Part shown: one piece after another, positions 10,095 through 19,210 of the stretch | Layout: each line of letters starts with the position of its first letter | How positions within the stretch are numbered: position 1 is the first letter of the stretch | DNA from: Pseudomonas fluorescens | GTDB taxonomy: Bacteria; Pseudomonadota; Gammaproteobacteria; Pseudomonadales; Pseudomonadaceae | Reading direction: 5' to 3' | Length of the DNA stretch: 64,000 nucleotides | NCBI RefSeq assembly: GCF_001708445.1 | Contig: NZ_CP015637.1 | Location: forward strand, 3,535,001-3,599,000 | Notes under the pieces: model-generated | Seen by the model: the letters and a program-made list of their open reading frames with translations, nothing else | Told to the model about the DNA's origin: nothing | Database searches by the model: none | Made by a program: the position numbers and the translations under genes

Positions 10095-10958
10095 TCATTG
10101 TGCCAGGGCGGAGAGCGGCTGCACCCGTGCAATCAGCGCCGCGCTGGCCCGCTGCATGGGTGCGCGCAATTCGCTGCCGATCAAGCCCTGCAATGCCAAC
10201 GCCGCTTTCACCGGTGCCGGGTTGGGCTCCATGAACAACGTCTGGATCAGCGGCAGCAGCTGGAAAAACGTCTGCCGCGCTTCGGCCAACTGGTTATCCC
10301 GCACCTGCTGCCACAGCGCCACAAACTGTTCGGTATGCACGTGGGCCGACGCCGCGATGGCACCGCTGGCACCCAGGCACAGCGCGTTGAAGAGCTGGAT
10401 ATCCTCGCCACACAGCACATCCACTTCGCCACTGGCCAGCAGTGCCAGGGTATTGCCGAGGTTGCCGCCACAGTCCTTGACCGCCTTGATGCGCTCATGG
10501 GCGACGATGTTCAGCAGGGTGGCCTGCTCGAAGGTCACGCCGGTGCGATAGGGGATGTCATAGAGAATGATCGGCACACTGGACGCATCGGCCACCGTAC
10601 GAAAAAACGCTTCGAGGCCGGCCTGGGAAGGGCGGATATAGCTGGGCGCCGGCACCAGTAAACCGGCCACGGGGCGCTTGAGGACTTGGTCCTGGAACTG
10701 CAGCAATTCAATCTGGTTATTGCCCGCCAGGCCCATCACCACACGGTGCGCCGGCACCCACTGCAACACGGCATCGAGCACGGCCAGTTGTTCCTGGCGG
10801 CTCAGCGACGCGGCTTCACCGGTGGTGGTGCAGACCATGATCCCGGCCACGTGCTTTTCCAGCAAATGCTCAACCAAACGGCGCAGGCCGATAAAGTCGA
10901 GGGCGCCGTCGTGAAACGGCGTGACCACGGGAACCCAGATACCTTGAAACGCTGACAT
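10095..10958 (-). CDS. DapA-like dihydrodipicolinate synthase/N-acetylneuraminate lyase family aldolase
   Basis: 287 residues, TIM-barrel class I aldolase. The Schiff-base lysine K161 is in IKAVKDCGGN, with Y133 in ILYDIPYRTG, T44/T45 in TTTGEA, Y107 and R138. All fall at E. coli DapA numbering. The full residue set is compatible with 4-hydroxy-tetrahydrodipicolinate synthase. Because this is an accessory setting beside allophanate hydrolase and a GntR regulator, with no lysine genes nearby, it may be a paralogue acting on another 2-oxo acid. It is convergent with the GntR gene. Confidence 0.85.
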   Translation of the reverse strand: MSAFQGIWVPVVTPFHDGALDFIGLRRLVEHLLEKHVAGIMVCTTTGEAASLSRQEQLAVLDAVLQWVPAHRVVMGLAGNNQIELLQFQDQVLKRPVAGLLVPAPSYIRPSQAGLEAFFRTVADASSVPIILYDIPYRTGVTFEQATLLNIVAHERIKAVKDCGGNLGNTLALLASGEVDVLCGEDIQLFNALCLGASGAIAASAHVHTEQFVALWQQVRDNQLAEARQTFFQLLPLIQTLFMEPNPAPVKAALALQGLIGSELRAPMQRASAALIARVQPLSALAQ

Positions 10959-11278
10959 GCTCTTTCTCCTGATGGTTGACCGATTAAGTCACCGCCAGAA
11001 GGGCAGAGGGAATTGTGCAAGGGGAGGGTGTCCGTCGCGCTCAATGTCCTGTCAGCTCATCTGACGGGACAGCGCGCCCCGGTCACATGAGCGACTGTTT
11101 CTTCGATTTGAGGGCGTGTGCAGCGCAACCTTGCGCCTTGGCAATCAAGCCAATGACGGAAAAGTTAACCAGCGACGTTGCGCACATGAGCGGGCACACC
11201 CTGAAGAAGGCCTCCATCTTCAGGGTGTGTGAGCAAATGTGTCAACCTGATTGAAGGTGTTTTTCACCTTGTGGACGG
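10959..11278. other. Intergenic region, no convincing gene
   Basis: About 320 bases between two leftward genes. It holds the promoter side of the aldolase gene and two stem-loops near the end of the lipoprotein gene: a 13-bp one at 11195-11229 and AAGGTG-TTTTT-CACCTT at 11254-11270. The short frames here lack a ribosome binding site and any recognisable protein character. Confidence 0.6.
11195..11229. terminator. Strong stem-loop downstream of the lipoprotein gene
   Basis: A perfect 13-bp inverted repeat, CACACCCTGAAGA / TCTTCAGGGTGTG, with a 9-base loop. It lies 50-84 bases after the stop of the leftward lipoprotein gene. There is no clear T-run on the transcribed side, so classical intrinsic termination is uncertain. 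It could protect a 3' end or act as a bidirectional terminator. Confidence 0.5.
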
Positions 11279-12667
11279 TTACTCGAATTTATCGATGCGT
11301 GTATCGGAGTAGAAAAACTCATTCTTGTCCGTGCTCGACTCCAGGAAGTACGCATAGTCCGTCAGGTAGAACAGGTGGTTAACCCGGTTGTATTTGTCGT
11401 TGTCGTTGCGGCACGACAGGGCCTTGGCGCTGCCCAGCAGGTTGGGGTTGAGTTCACTGGCCGGCAATTGGCGCTCGACCACGCAGCGCGTGATGGTCTG
11501 TTTGTCGTAGTTGCCAATCACACTGTTGAGGGTCGAACGGGTGCTTTGGTAGACCAAGGTGTCGCCCACCGGCAGGGCTTTCCAGTTACCGGTGAAACTC
11601 AGCTGGGTCGTCGTCGTGCTTTCGGCCATGCTGCCGCCGAAGGTGCTCTTGGACACCAGGTCGATCAGGTTTCGCCAGCTTACCGATTGGGATTCGTAGC
11701 CTTCGCCACGCAGGGCGATCGACAGCTGGCCGCTGGCGGCGTCGCGGCTGATGAACTGCTCACTGGTCGAGTTACTGGTCTTGCCTTTCATGGTCGAGGT
11801 GCCCGTGAAGTGCACGTACTTCAGGCTGCGGGTCGGTTTGTCCTGGTCAAATTGCGCCAGTGCCGCCAGCACCGGTGGCTGTACCGAGCCCAAGGCGATG
11901 GTCGCCGGGGCCTTCAGGCGCGGCTTGAACAGTGGCAGCGCGGCGATCTTCTCGGGGGTGGCGCAGACGCTGTTGAACAGCAATTCATAGTCGGTATCGC
12001 TGCCGACAATGTTGCGTGGCGTCGGGAAACTGTCGACCCGGCCGTCACTGACCCGATTGCGTGCATCCAGGTCATAGCCGGCCAGCTCCTTGTAGGTGCC
12101 GTTAGCGCAGGACACGGCAAAGTGCTCGCGCTTTTGCGCGTAAGGCGCGTCGTAGGGCAGGTCGTTGAGCACCGTTGGGTTATCGAAAGCCGCCCAGAAG
12201 CGGACTTCGCCCTCCACGGTCTTGATGCTCGCGGCGTCAATCAGTACCCAATTGCCACGTTCATCCGTCTTGACCAGGCGCCAGTCTGGCTTGGGGGTCT
12301 GGGCGCACGCGCGCACGAAGGTCGGGTTGGCGGCCAGCTTCGCGTGCAGGTCGGCTGACAATTTACGGGCTTCGGTGTAGCGCCCGGCCTTGAGTGGGTA
12401 GACCCGCTGCGAACCGTCGAGGTACAGCAAGGACAGTTGCGGCGAAGAACACGCGGCCTCGAACTGCATGGTGCGGCGTGCACCCGGCGTCGACAGCGGC
12501 ATCAGCAGCTCGAAACTGAGCAGATCGCCTTCGCGCACGATGCTGTTTTCCACCAGCGGCTGGGCGAGGGTGTCGGCGAGCATCTGGTCGACTTTGCTGG
12601 CCTGGGTGGCGCAGCCGGACAGGGTGGCAAGGCCGCCCACTAACAAAAGGGTAGAGAAAAAGCGCAC
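11279..12667 (-). CDS. Predicted outer-membrane lipoprotein, unknown function
   Basis: 462 residues from a GTG start at 12667. That start puts a lipoprotein signal at the very N terminus and has AAAGAGG five bases upstream; the frame stays open for 51 codons further upstream. The signal runs to LSGC, with lipidated Cys19. Residue +2 is Ala, so Lol sorting to the outer membrane is expected. I recognise no catalytic motif; the C-terminal half is beta-rich and repeatedly mentions Tyr/Asp/Asn. The gene is alone, with a VOC gene upstream on the same strand 170 bases away. Confidence 0.75.
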   Translation of the reverse strand: MRFFSTLLLVGGLATLSGCATQASKVDQMLADTLAQPLVENSIVREGDLLSFELLMPLSTPGARRTMQFEAACSSPQLSLLYLDGSQRVYPLKAGRYTEARKLSADLHAKLAANPTFVRACAQTPKPDWRLVKTDERGNWVLIDAASIKTVEGEVRFWAAFDNPTVLNDLPYDAPYAQKREHFAVSCANGTYKELAGYDLDARNRVSDGRVDSFPTPRNIVGSDTDYELLFNSVCATPEKIAALPLFKPRLKAPATIALGSVQPPVLAALAQFDQDKPTRSLKYVHFTGTSTMKGKTSNSTSEQFISRDAASGQLSIALRGEGYESQSVSWRNLIDLVSKSTFGGSMAESTTTTQLSFTGNWKALPVGDTLVYQSTRSTLNSVIGNYDKQTITRCVVERQLPASELNPNLLGSAKALSCRNDNDKYNRVNHLFYLTDYAYFLESSTDKNEFFYSDTRIDKFE

Positions 12668-12837
12668 AGGAGCCTCTTTGAGTCCATTCAGGGATGTAAG
12701 GATGACGGCAAGTGGCGCCGAATCTTTAGCGTGCAGGGTGTGGCGGGGGCAAAGTCTAGTCAGCGTGGCGCGCTCTGTACAACGCCTGTGCAGCGGCCTT
12801 TGGGCCGTAGAGTGCCCCAAGGCGCTGCCGGGTGTGT

Positions 12838-13320
12838 TCAGCGATTGGCGATTGCGGCCTCAATCGTGGCGATGTCGATCTTGGTCATGCTCATCATCGC
12901 CTCGAAGGCGCGCTTGGCCGTTGCCGGGTCCGAATGGGTCACGGCGGCCGACAGCACGCGCGGGGTGATCTGCCACGACAACCCCCACTTGTCCTTGCAC
13001 CACCCGCAGGCACTCGGCTGGCCGCCGTTGTCGATAATGGCCTGCCACAGGCGATCGGTTTCGGCCTGGTCATCGGTGGCCACCTGAAACGAAAATGCCT
13101 CGGTGTGCGGGAACGCCGGGCCGCCGTTCAGGCCGATACACGGGATGCCCATGACAGTGAAATCGACGGTCAGGACGTCGCCCTGTTTCCCCGCAGGGTA
13201 ATCGCCAGGCGCGCGGTGGATGGCATTGACCCGGCTGTCCGGGAAGGTCTTGGCATAGAAATTCGCAGCCTCCTCGGCGGTGCCGTTGTACCAGAGGCAG
13301 AGGGTGTTTTTATGCGTCAT
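12838..13320 (-). CDS. VOC-superfamily protein, PhnB/3-demethylubiquinone methyltransferase-like fold
   Basis: 160 residues. The N terminus, TLCLWYNGTAEEAANFYAK, is the first beta-alpha unit of PhnB-like glyoxalase/bleomycin-resistance-fold proteins; FSFQVATDDQAETDRLW and CGWCKDKWGLSWQITP are the matching second half. Proteins of this group usually lack known enzyme activity. It is followed by an NTF2-like gene on the same strand and may share its transcript. Confidence 0.82.
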   Translation of the reverse strand: MTHKNTLCLWYNGTAEEAANFYAKTFPDSRVNAIHRAPGDYPAGKQGDVLTVDFTVMGIPCIGLNGGPAFPHTEAFSFQVATDDQAETDRLWQAIIDNGGQPSACGWCKDKWGLSWQITPRVLSAAVTHSDPATAKRAFEAMMSMTKIDIATIEAAIANR

Positions 13321-13405
13321 CTCAGGACTCCACGGTGGATGGGTGTGTGGAGTCTAGACAATGGGCTGAGGCGCGGCAGTCGCGCTTGTCGGCCTGGGAC
13401 AGCCC

Positions 13406-13801
13406 TTACAGCTGGCGTTCGATCGCGGCCTTATCAATCACCGACCAGACGTGGGCGATCTTGCCGTCGACGTATTCATAAAAGACATTTTCGGAGAACG
13501 CGACCTTCCGACCGTTGATCGGCAAGCCGAAGAACTCACCCTTGGGCGTGACGTTGAAATTCAACCGGCTGGCGAGGGTGGGCGGGTCGGCGACCAGCAA
13601 CTGGATGTGGAAGACCAGGTCGGGAATTTCGCGAAAGTCCCGTTCGAGCATGGCGCGGTAACCGGCGACGCCCACGAGGCGGCCATTGTAGGTCACGTCC
13701 TGGTGCAGCAGATTGGGCAAGCGTTCCCAGTCCTGCTGGTTGAGGCAGTGGATGTATTCGCGGTAAAGACTGGCCAGCGCATTTCTGTCCATCTCATTCA
13801 T
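13406..13801 (-). CDS. SnoaL-like/NTF2-fold protein (ester cyclase family)
   Basis: 131 residues. It has the NTF2-like cone fold signature: an N-terminal helix LASLYREYIHCLNQQDWERL, then LLHQDVTYNG, YRAMLERDFREIPDL and FSENVFYEYVDGKIAHVWSV. This is the SnoaL/polyketide-cyclase-like arrangement, a small-molecule-binding fold without a predictable substrate. Thirteen bases separate it from lysE upstream, so they are probably one transcript. Confidence 0.8.
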   Translation of the reverse strand: MNEMDRNALASLYREYIHCLNQQDWERLPNLLHQDVTYNGRLVGVAGYRAMLERDFREIPDLVFHIQLLVADPPTLASRLNFNVTPKGEFFGLPINGRKVAFSENVFYEYVDGKIAHVWSVIDKAAIERQL

Positions 13802-13814
13802 TTCGAACCCTCCG

Positions 13815-14435
13815 TCAAGCCCGTCGCGCCATCAACAACACCGTTGCCGCTGCCGACAACAACCCCGCACAGCAGCGATTGAAGACACGCTTGCCCCGCG
13901 GCTCGGCAAACCAGCGGCGCATATGCAGGCCCATATAGGCATAGACGCTGATCGCGATCCATTCCAGGGCCAGGAACAGCGCGCCCAGCACAGCGAACTG
14001 CGGCGTGATCGGCTGGCCCGGTACCACGAACTGGGGGAGGAAGGCGGTGAAGATCAGGATGGCTTTGGGGTTGCCTGCCGCCACCAGGAACTCCTGACGC
14101 GCCAGTGCCCACAGGCTGACCTTGGCGGTTGCTGACTCCGCGTGCGCCTGTGGATTCGCACCCCACAGTTGAAACGCCAGATAAAACAGATACGCCGCGC
14201 CCAGAATCTTGATCCCGTAGAACAACAACTCAGAGGTTTGCAACACCACCGCGAGGCCGGCTGAGGCAAGGGCGATCATACCGGCGAAGGCGAGCAAGCG
14301 GCCAATGCCTGCCAGGCAGGATGTGCGGTAGCCGTAGCGCGTGGAGTTGCTTACGGACAACAGGTTATTCGGGCCAGGCGCCATGTTCAGGGCGAAGCAG
14401 GCGGGGAGGAAGAGGGCGAGGGTGGCGAGGTCCAT
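13815..14435 (-). CDS. LysE/RhtB-family amino-acid exporter
   Basis: 206 residues with about six hydrophobic segments. The N terminus, with MAPGPNNLLSVSNS, carries the LysE/RhtB signature, and a central LGAAYLFYLAFQLW helix follows. These inner-membrane proteins export amino acids or homoserine-like compounds. A deleted second copy of this gene remains at 28.55-28.65 kb, so this intact gene stands at one edge of the patchwork island. Confidence 0.88.
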   Translation of the reverse strand: MDLATLALFLPACFALNMAPGPNNLLSVSNSTRYGYRTSCLAGIGRLLAFAGMIALASAGLAVVLQTSELLFYGIKILGAAYLFYLAFQLWGANPQAHAESATAKVSLWALARQEFLVAAGNPKAILIFTAFLPQFVVPGQPITPQFAVLGALFLALEWIAISVYAYMGLHMRRWFAEPRGKRVFNRCCAGLLSAAATVLLMARRA

Positions 14436-14885
14436 GGCGGCTCCGGGTTTGAGCGGACGGGGAGGGGCGAGGATAAGGGGGTTGGGGGCGGTTGGACAAT
14501 GTGTGTACGGCCAACACGCCTGGCTTTTTTGCGGGATGGATCATCGGTCAGCCCCCCTTCAAGCTCTGTAAAAAGCTTGGGCAATACTGGGGGAAGGCTT
14601 CAACAACATTTGACGTTAGCAAACACCTCGAGAAGAAAGCATGTTTGGAACGGAGCGGCCGGCTTTTCTTCAAGTCGTCTTGAATCCCGTCCGAGAGCAT
14701 CGCGCCCTTTTTGAAGCATTGTCTGATGCCCAGGTAGAACAAAGTACGCTATCGGTCTGCGGTGAATGGTTCGACGCAGCAGCCATCTGATCAGCTCGCA
14801 CTGCGCTGATACGCAACTGTGGATGGGAAGACCGGTTCGCTTGGTCGTTGGCACGACGATACCTGTGTCCTGCGACTAACCAGGG
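14436..14885. other. Intergenic region at island edge, no recognisable gene
   Basis: About 450 bases with the lysE promoter side at the left and otherwise no supported frame. Short frames exist on both strands but have neither a good ribosome binding site nor a family resemblance. It ends at the 49-bp repeat next to the chemoreceptor gene. Confidence 0.5.
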
Positions 14886-14934
14886 GCCATTTCTCGCAGC
14901 AACGCGGCTCGCGATGAAATGGCAACAGACCCTA
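14886..14934 (-). repeat. 49-bp repeat, copy 1 (inverted partner at 17011)
   Basis: Read on the minus strand this begins with the TAG stop codon of the chemoreceptor gene and runs 49 bases. It matches 17011-17059 (plus strand) at 46 of 49 positions. Inside is an imperfect hairpin: GCCATTTC pairs with GAAATGGC, then a bulged A, then TCGC with GCGA around a 13-base loop. Confidence 0.85.
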
Positions 14935-16587
14935 GAGCTGAAAGCGCGAGATGTTCTCTCGCAATGTCACGCTGGTGCGTGCCAATCCTTCGCTTTCCTG
15001 CTGAGCGCTGCGGAAGGCGGCAGCGGATTGCTCGGCGCTTTCGCTGACGGTCACGATGCCCCGGCTGATCTGCTCGGCAACGGTACTCTGCTGCTCGGCG
15101 GCCGCGGCGATTTGGTGGTTCATGCCGTTGATCCGCTCGATCATGGTTACGATCGTGCTTACCGCGTCACCGGCCTCGGAAACGCCGGACACCGACTGCG
15201 CACTGGAGCGTTTGCAGCGTTGCATATGCTGCGAGGTCTCGTCGGCAATTTTCTGCAGACTGGCGATCAGCCCCTCAATCTCTGAGGTGGCCTTCTGGGT
15301 ACGCTGTGCCAGGCTGCGGACCTCGTCGGCTACCACCGCGAAGCCGCGTCCAGCCTCGCCAGCACGTGCAGCTTCGATGGCTGCGTTGAGGGCCAGCAGG
15401 TTGGTCTGGTCGGCCACCGACTTGATCACCTCAAGCACGCCGCCGATATTGCCGGTTTCATTCTTCAGCCGGCTCATGGCAATGTTGGACTGTTCGATTG
15501 TCTCGGCCAGCTCGCCGATCATGTTGACGGCATCTTTGGCCTTCTGCTGGCTGTACAGGGCCGCGCTATCGGCATCGCTGGCGGCACTGGCGGCGGATTC
15601 GGCATTGCGCGCGACATCCTGCACGGTGGCGGCCATTTGGTGAACGGCGGTGACGATCTGCTCGACCTCGCACTGTGCCATGGCCACGCTTTCGGCGTTT
15701 CTCAGGCTCGATTGGCTAAGTTCCTGGCTGGATTCGGCCACGCTCTGTGAGGACAGGTTTATGCCCTTGGTCATGTCCCGCAGGTTCTCCTGCATGCTCA
15801 GCAGGGCGGCCATGATGCTGGCTTGTGGTGGCTCAATCGTGCGCTCGCTAGCGCGCAAATCGCCCTGGGCAACTCGTTGGGCGAGCTGGTTGAGTTCACT
15901 CGGTTCGGCACCCAGCGCGCGCAGCAGGTTGCGGCTGATGACGTAGCCCAGTACCGCTGCTAGTAAGACGGCCAGCGCAGTAATGGCGAGCAACAGGTTG
16001 CGTTGTGACAGATAGTCTGCGTCATTTTCGCTGACCTGCAGGTCTGCCTTCTGGTTGGTGTAGCGCAGGAATTCGCCAATTGCCTGGGTCAGCTCGGCCA
16101 GTAAGGGTGTGCACTGCTCGCTGACCATGCGCAGGGCCTCGTCGTTTTCACCCTTGAACAGGTGTTCGGCAATGGTGTGTGCTACCGGTTTGTAGCGGCT
16201 CTCGACCTTCTCGATGGTTGAGAACAGTTCACGTGCCTTGGGCGACACATCATCATGGCTATCAATTGCCTGGCGTAGCGCGGCGAGGCTGCCGGCCACC
16301 ATTTGTTCGTTGATGGCAATTGCGCCTCGCTGCTGTCCTCTCGCGGTGACATTGCTGTTCAAGGCGATGTTACGCAGGGCAATCGCGCGCTGGGCGGCGG
16401 CGTCGTTCAGTGTGTTGGCGAGGCGGGCGCGCGCATCAATGCCATTAACGTAGAGAAAAAAGTCCTTATTGCTGTTAGCCAGGGCGTACAGCGAGATAGC
16501 GGCGATCAGCAGCATAAACGCGAGCAGGCTGGCGTAGCCGGCATAAAGACTGGTCCGTGTAGAGAGCCGGGGAGTGTGCGATGGCAT
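14932..16587 (-). CDS. Methyl-accepting chemotaxis protein with periplasmic helical sensor
   Basis: 551 residues from the ATG at 16587 (AGGT upstream); the frame is open further up, giving an alternative start at 16689. Transmembrane helix 1 is about residues 13-36. A periplasmic all-helical sensor of about 160 residues follows, resembling the four-helix-bundle type ([16 protein letters not shown] is the typical first helix). TM2 is near 200-220 ([20 protein letters not shown]). HAMP and a signalling domain with tip [19 protein letters not shown] complete it. The gene is bracketed by an inverted 49-bp repeat and preceded by a cluster of TTGTACAA sites. Confidence 0.88.
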   Translation of the reverse strand: MPSHTPRLSTRTSLYAGYASLLAFMLLIAAISLYALANSNKDFFLYVNGIDARARLANTLNDAAAQRAIALRNIALNSNVTARGQQRGAIAINEQMVAGSLAALRQAIDSHDDVSPKARELFSTIEKVESRYKPVAHTIAEHLFKGENDEALRMVSEQCTPLLAELTQAIGEFLRYTNQKADLQVSENDADYLSQRNLLLAITALAVLLAAVLGYVISRNLLRALGAEPSELNQLAQRVAQGDLRASERTIEPPQASIMAALLSMQENLRDMTKGINLSSQSVAESSQELSQSSLRNAESVAMAQCEVEQIVTAVHQMAATVQDVARNAESAASAASDADSAALYSQQKAKDAVNMIGELAETIEQSNIAMSRLKNETGNIGGVLEVIKSVADQTNLLALNAAIEAARAGEAGRGFAVVADEVRSLAQRTQKATSEIEGLIASLQKIADETSQHMQRCKRSSAQSVSGVSEAGDAVSTIVTMIERINGMNHQIAAAAEQQSTVAEQISRGIVTVSESAEQSAAAFRSAQQESEGLARTSVTLRENISRFQL

Positions 16588-16723
16588 GATGTACCTGCAT
16601 AGTGGGAGGAGCGGTTTAGGGACACCTGCAAGCGTATGTATTCGCCCTTGGTCCGCATCCTGCGCAGGTATTCTTTTGTCCGACGGCAACCAGTCGCGGT
16701 GTTATTTTCTGGCTAGTCGAAAC

Positions 16724-16760
16724 TTGTACAGATTTTAGTATTTGTACAAGTCTTGTACAA
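16724..16760. promoter_or_regulatory. Three TTGTACA(A) sites upstream of chemoreceptor gene
   Basis: TTGTACA occurs at 16724, 16742 and 16753; the last two are full TTGTACAA palindromes 11 bases apart, one helix turn. A related CTGTACA lies near 16951. They are about 140-175 bases upstream of the chosen start of the chemoreceptor. The spacing suggests cooperative binding of a dimeric repressor or activator, which is inference. Confidence 0.45.
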
Positions 16761-17010
16761 CTATATTGGTGTGATGTCGTCATGGCATCACTCAATCCCG
16801 ATGAACGGTCAGTAACCTCCGATTTCTGGCAGGCGCGGGAAATAGAGGCCTGGCTATCGGGCTGATGACTGTTTGGGGGCGATACAGCCCAAGGCCATCT
16901 TTGGGCCGATAGAATCCTGCGAGCGCTGTAAAAATGCGTGGCGTAATTTCTGTACAGGTATTTTGTATGGGGATGAGCTAGGGCGCGCTAATTGTGAGCA
17001 TGCGCTGCGC

Positions 17011-17059
17011 TAGGGGCTGTTGCCGTTTCATCGCGAGCCGCGTTGCTGTGAGAAATGGC
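17011..17059 (+). repeat. 49-bp repeat, copy 2 (inverted partner at 14886)
   Basis: Begins TAGGGGCTGTTGCCGTTTC and is 46/49 identical to the other copy read on the opposite strand. Two of the three differences (A to G at the outer stem, C to T at the inner stem) turn Watson-Crick pairs into G-T pairs, so the hairpin is kept. Copies 1 and 2 face each other around the chemoreceptor gene and its upstream region, 2.17 kb in total. Confidence 0.85.
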
Positions 17060-17067
17060 TCCCGGTT

Positions 17068-17211
17068 ATGGGGGACGAGTTCATTCTCGGATCTCCATGC
17101 GAGATGGCGGGGGAGGTTTGCCCAACGTGCGGCGAGGAGGTTATGCAAATGGCGAGCGATGGCGTTGACTGCCCCACTTGCGGGATATCCATGCCGGCTG
17201 GCCGAGCATGA
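17068..17211 (+). CDS. Possible small double zinc-ribbon protein
   Basis: A 47-residue frame with two CPTCG knuckles (VCPTCGEE and DCPTCGIS) 18 residues apart, which could bind one zinc ion. The same frame is open up to an ATG at 17020, which falls inside the repeat; 17068 is the more sensible start. The ribosome binding site is weak. The regular CPxCG pair is unlikely by chance, but no family is recognised. Confidence 0.4.
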   Translation: MGDEFILGSPCEMAGEVCPTCGEEVMQMASDGVDCPTCGISMPAGRA

Positions 17212-17473
17212 GAGGGGCTGGCGGATTCATCGACATGAACGTCTGATTGGTCGATTTTGCCAGCGGGGTTTGAGCAGCGCCACAGCCGGCCATTTATAAC
17301 AAAATAACGCCCGTCCGGAGTTCTAGGGTTCATGAACCTAGCTCCAGGTGTGCGACCCTATTTTTCATCTTATACCTGTCGATATAGAGAGCAGCCGTTC
17401 AAGCTGTGGACACGTTTAGCCGCGTCCAACCCACCCTGTTTACAAATACCTGCTGACACGAAGGATCCTGTGC

Positions 17474-18691
17474 ATGCTCCAATCCCTGCTCGACAAAATC
17501 TTCAGTCGTCCTCTGACTCAGGAAGGATTTGCCAAAAAATTTATCGAGTCAGCCCGCAAGGCTGGCTACAGCGAGGCCATGGACTTTCAGGCTAGCGAGT
17601 TTCGCATCCGTCATAACAATGGCTCGTACTTCAATCTTCATAACGCCTTTCGCGACTATCAAAATGGAGACAAGACCCAGAAGGCCGCAATTCTGAATGG
17701 GTACGTATCGACTCTGTTGGAGTCTGGCCAGAGAACCGGGACGGTCTTTGAAAACGTGAAAGCACAATTACGTCCGGTGATTCGAAATCTTGCCATGCTT
17801 GAGGAAGTTCGACTGGAGCACGCCAGAAATGGTGGCGACAAGCCGCACGATGTCGTTTATCAGTCCTTGGGCCGCGACTGTGTGATTATGCTTGCCGTCG
17901 ACTCTCCCGAGTCCACCGCCACCCTTACGAGAGGCCCTGAAGCGCAGTGGGGTGTCACAATGGATGAGGCAGTGGCGATCTCCATTGAGAACTTGCGCGA
18001 TGCTACGCACGAGGCCTTCGGTGAGATCATCCCTGGGCTCTACGCCGCGCAGTGGGCGGACGGATACGACAGCAGCAGAGTCTTGTTGCCAGATGTTCTA
18101 CAGCGCGCACCCGTTAAAGGTCGACCGGTGTTCATGATCCCCAGCCGTGACGTCTTGATGGTCACGGGCGACAAGGACGAGCAAGGCATCCGTCAGATGG
18201 TCGAGCTTAGCTTCAAAGCGCTTGAGAGGGGCAGGGCAGTCTCCACCGACATTTATACCTATGACGGGCGCGATATCGTCCCATTTCACCCTGATGATGA
18301 AGGGGTCAATAACCGTCTGGCCACGCTGGAACATTTGCTGCTCCAGGGTAGCTACAGTAATCAGAAAGAGTTGCTCGATAAGGTCAATCTGGAAACGAGC
18401 GTCGATGTGTTTGTTGCCTCGTACCTTCTCTACGAGCTGTCTGACCAGAACGGCAAAACCGTATCGATGAGCGCTTGGACAAAAGGTGTGCCGACCCTAT
18501 TGCCCAAGAGTGATCGCATCGTGTTGGTTGAACCCGTTGAGGGTGGGGAACCTACAGTCAAAACCGTTCTATGGAGCGAGTTTGAATCCGAGCTTGGCGA
18601 TCTGCTGACTACAGAAGCTGGCTATCCACCTCGCTATCGGACACTAGGATTTCCTTCGGCAGAGCAGCTGAATCGCCTGACTGCCTTGTGA
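17474..18691 (+). CDS. DUF1444-like (YtpQ-like) protein, unknown function
   Basis: 405 residues, soluble, no signal peptide. The middle region (about 225-300: GRPVFMIPSRDVLMVTGD, then MVELSFKALE) resembles the C-terminal part of DUF1444 proteins such as Bacillus YtpQ, where this motif is also followed by a long amphipathic helix. The N terminus (FAKKFIESARKAGYSEAM) also fits. The biochemical role of the family is not known to me. An AAGGA lies 12 bases before the ATG. It is followed 39 bases later by a small zinc-ribbon gene and may be co-transcribed. It is the first of the island's run of orphan genes. Confidence 0.65.
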   Translation: MLQSLLDKIFSRPLTQEGFAKKFIESARKAGYSEAMDFQASEFRIRHNNGSYFNLHNAFRDYQNGDKTQKAAILNGYVSTLLESGQRTGTVFENVKAQLRPVIRNLAMLEEVRLEHARNGGDKPHDVVYQSLGRDCVIMLAVDSPESTATLTRGPEAQWGVTMDEAVAISIENLRDATHEAFGEIIPGLYAAQWADGYDSSRVLLPDVLQRAPVKGRPVFMIPSRDVLMVTGDKDEQGIRQMVELSFKALERGRAVSTDIYTYDGRDIVPFHPDDEGVNNRLATLEHLLLQGSYSNQKELLDKVNLETSVDVFVASYLLYELSDQNGKTVSMSAWTKGVPTLLPKSDRIVLVEPVEGGEPTVKTVLWSEFESELGDLLTTEAGYPPRYRTLGFPSAEQLNRLTAL

Positions 18692-18730
18692 TCGCTGCTC
18701 AACTAATCTGGCGCTGCGATGGAGGTATGA

Positions 18731-19093
18731 ATGCCCGACACTTACAGCACGCATGATCATGCGAACCGCAATCAGACAGAAATCCTCGCCAGCAACCATT
18801 GCGCTTGCTTTGGTTGCTATGCGGTATTTCCTGCTTCTGATGTGACACGGTTTACTGAGACCACGGCATGGTGTCCAAAATGCGAGGCTTTCAGTACGGT
18901 CGTTGGCGATGCCTCCGAGCTGCCTTTGGATCGAGAGTTTCTGGAGGTAGTTCACGATCACTGGATCGGGCCTCAAGATTGGTTGGATGAGATAGCGGCG
19001 CAGACTCATGCGATCGCAACTGCTGTTTACAGGCAGACAAGCACAACGATGGATGAGGAACGAGTTCGTCCTTGGTGGAAGTTTTGGCGATGA
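18731..19093 (+). CDS. Small zinc-ribbon cytoplasmic protein, immunity-like
   Basis: 120 residues. The conserved core is ILASNHCACFGCYAVFPASD, then a Trp-Cys-Pro-Lys-Cys knuckle (WCPKCEAF) and FLEVVHDHW, a Cys4 zinc ribbon. This matches a widespread family of short proteins usually labelled cytoplasmic protein and often found next to polymorphic-toxin and other immunity genes. The immunity role is inference from that context. It has a strong GGAGGT ribosome binding site and a copy of the island's palindromic repeat 41 bases after its stop. Confidence 0.7.
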   Translation: MPDTYSTHDHANRNQTEILASNHCACFGCYAVFPASDVTRFTETTAWCPKCEAFSTVVGDASELPLDREFLEVVHDHWIGPQDWLDEIAAQTHAIATAVYRQTSTTMDEERVRPWWKFWR

Positions 19094-19134
19094 CACTCCC
19101 AATTATCCAGCGATTGCATGTGATCAGTAGGAGT

Positions 19135-19194
19135 GACCGCTTTTGGCCGGTTGCCTATCTCTAAGGGCTGCAGTCGGCCAAGAGCAGACGTTCG
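19135..19194. repeat. Island palindromic repeat, copy A
   Basis: Left arm GACCGCTTTTGGCCGG and right arm TCGGCCAAGAGCAGACG form an imperfect palindrome of about 60 bases. Related copies or half-copies occur at 19691, 20128, 20741, around 21040-21240, 23429, 25560 and 26436, nearly always between small island genes. Confidence 0.7.
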
Positions 19195-19210
19195 AACCTA
19201 AGGTAATGCG

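Noticed and set aside
14600..14854. 84-codon minus-strand frame at the island edge
   Set aside because: No convincing start signal, unnatural composition, overlaps several other frames of equal quality.
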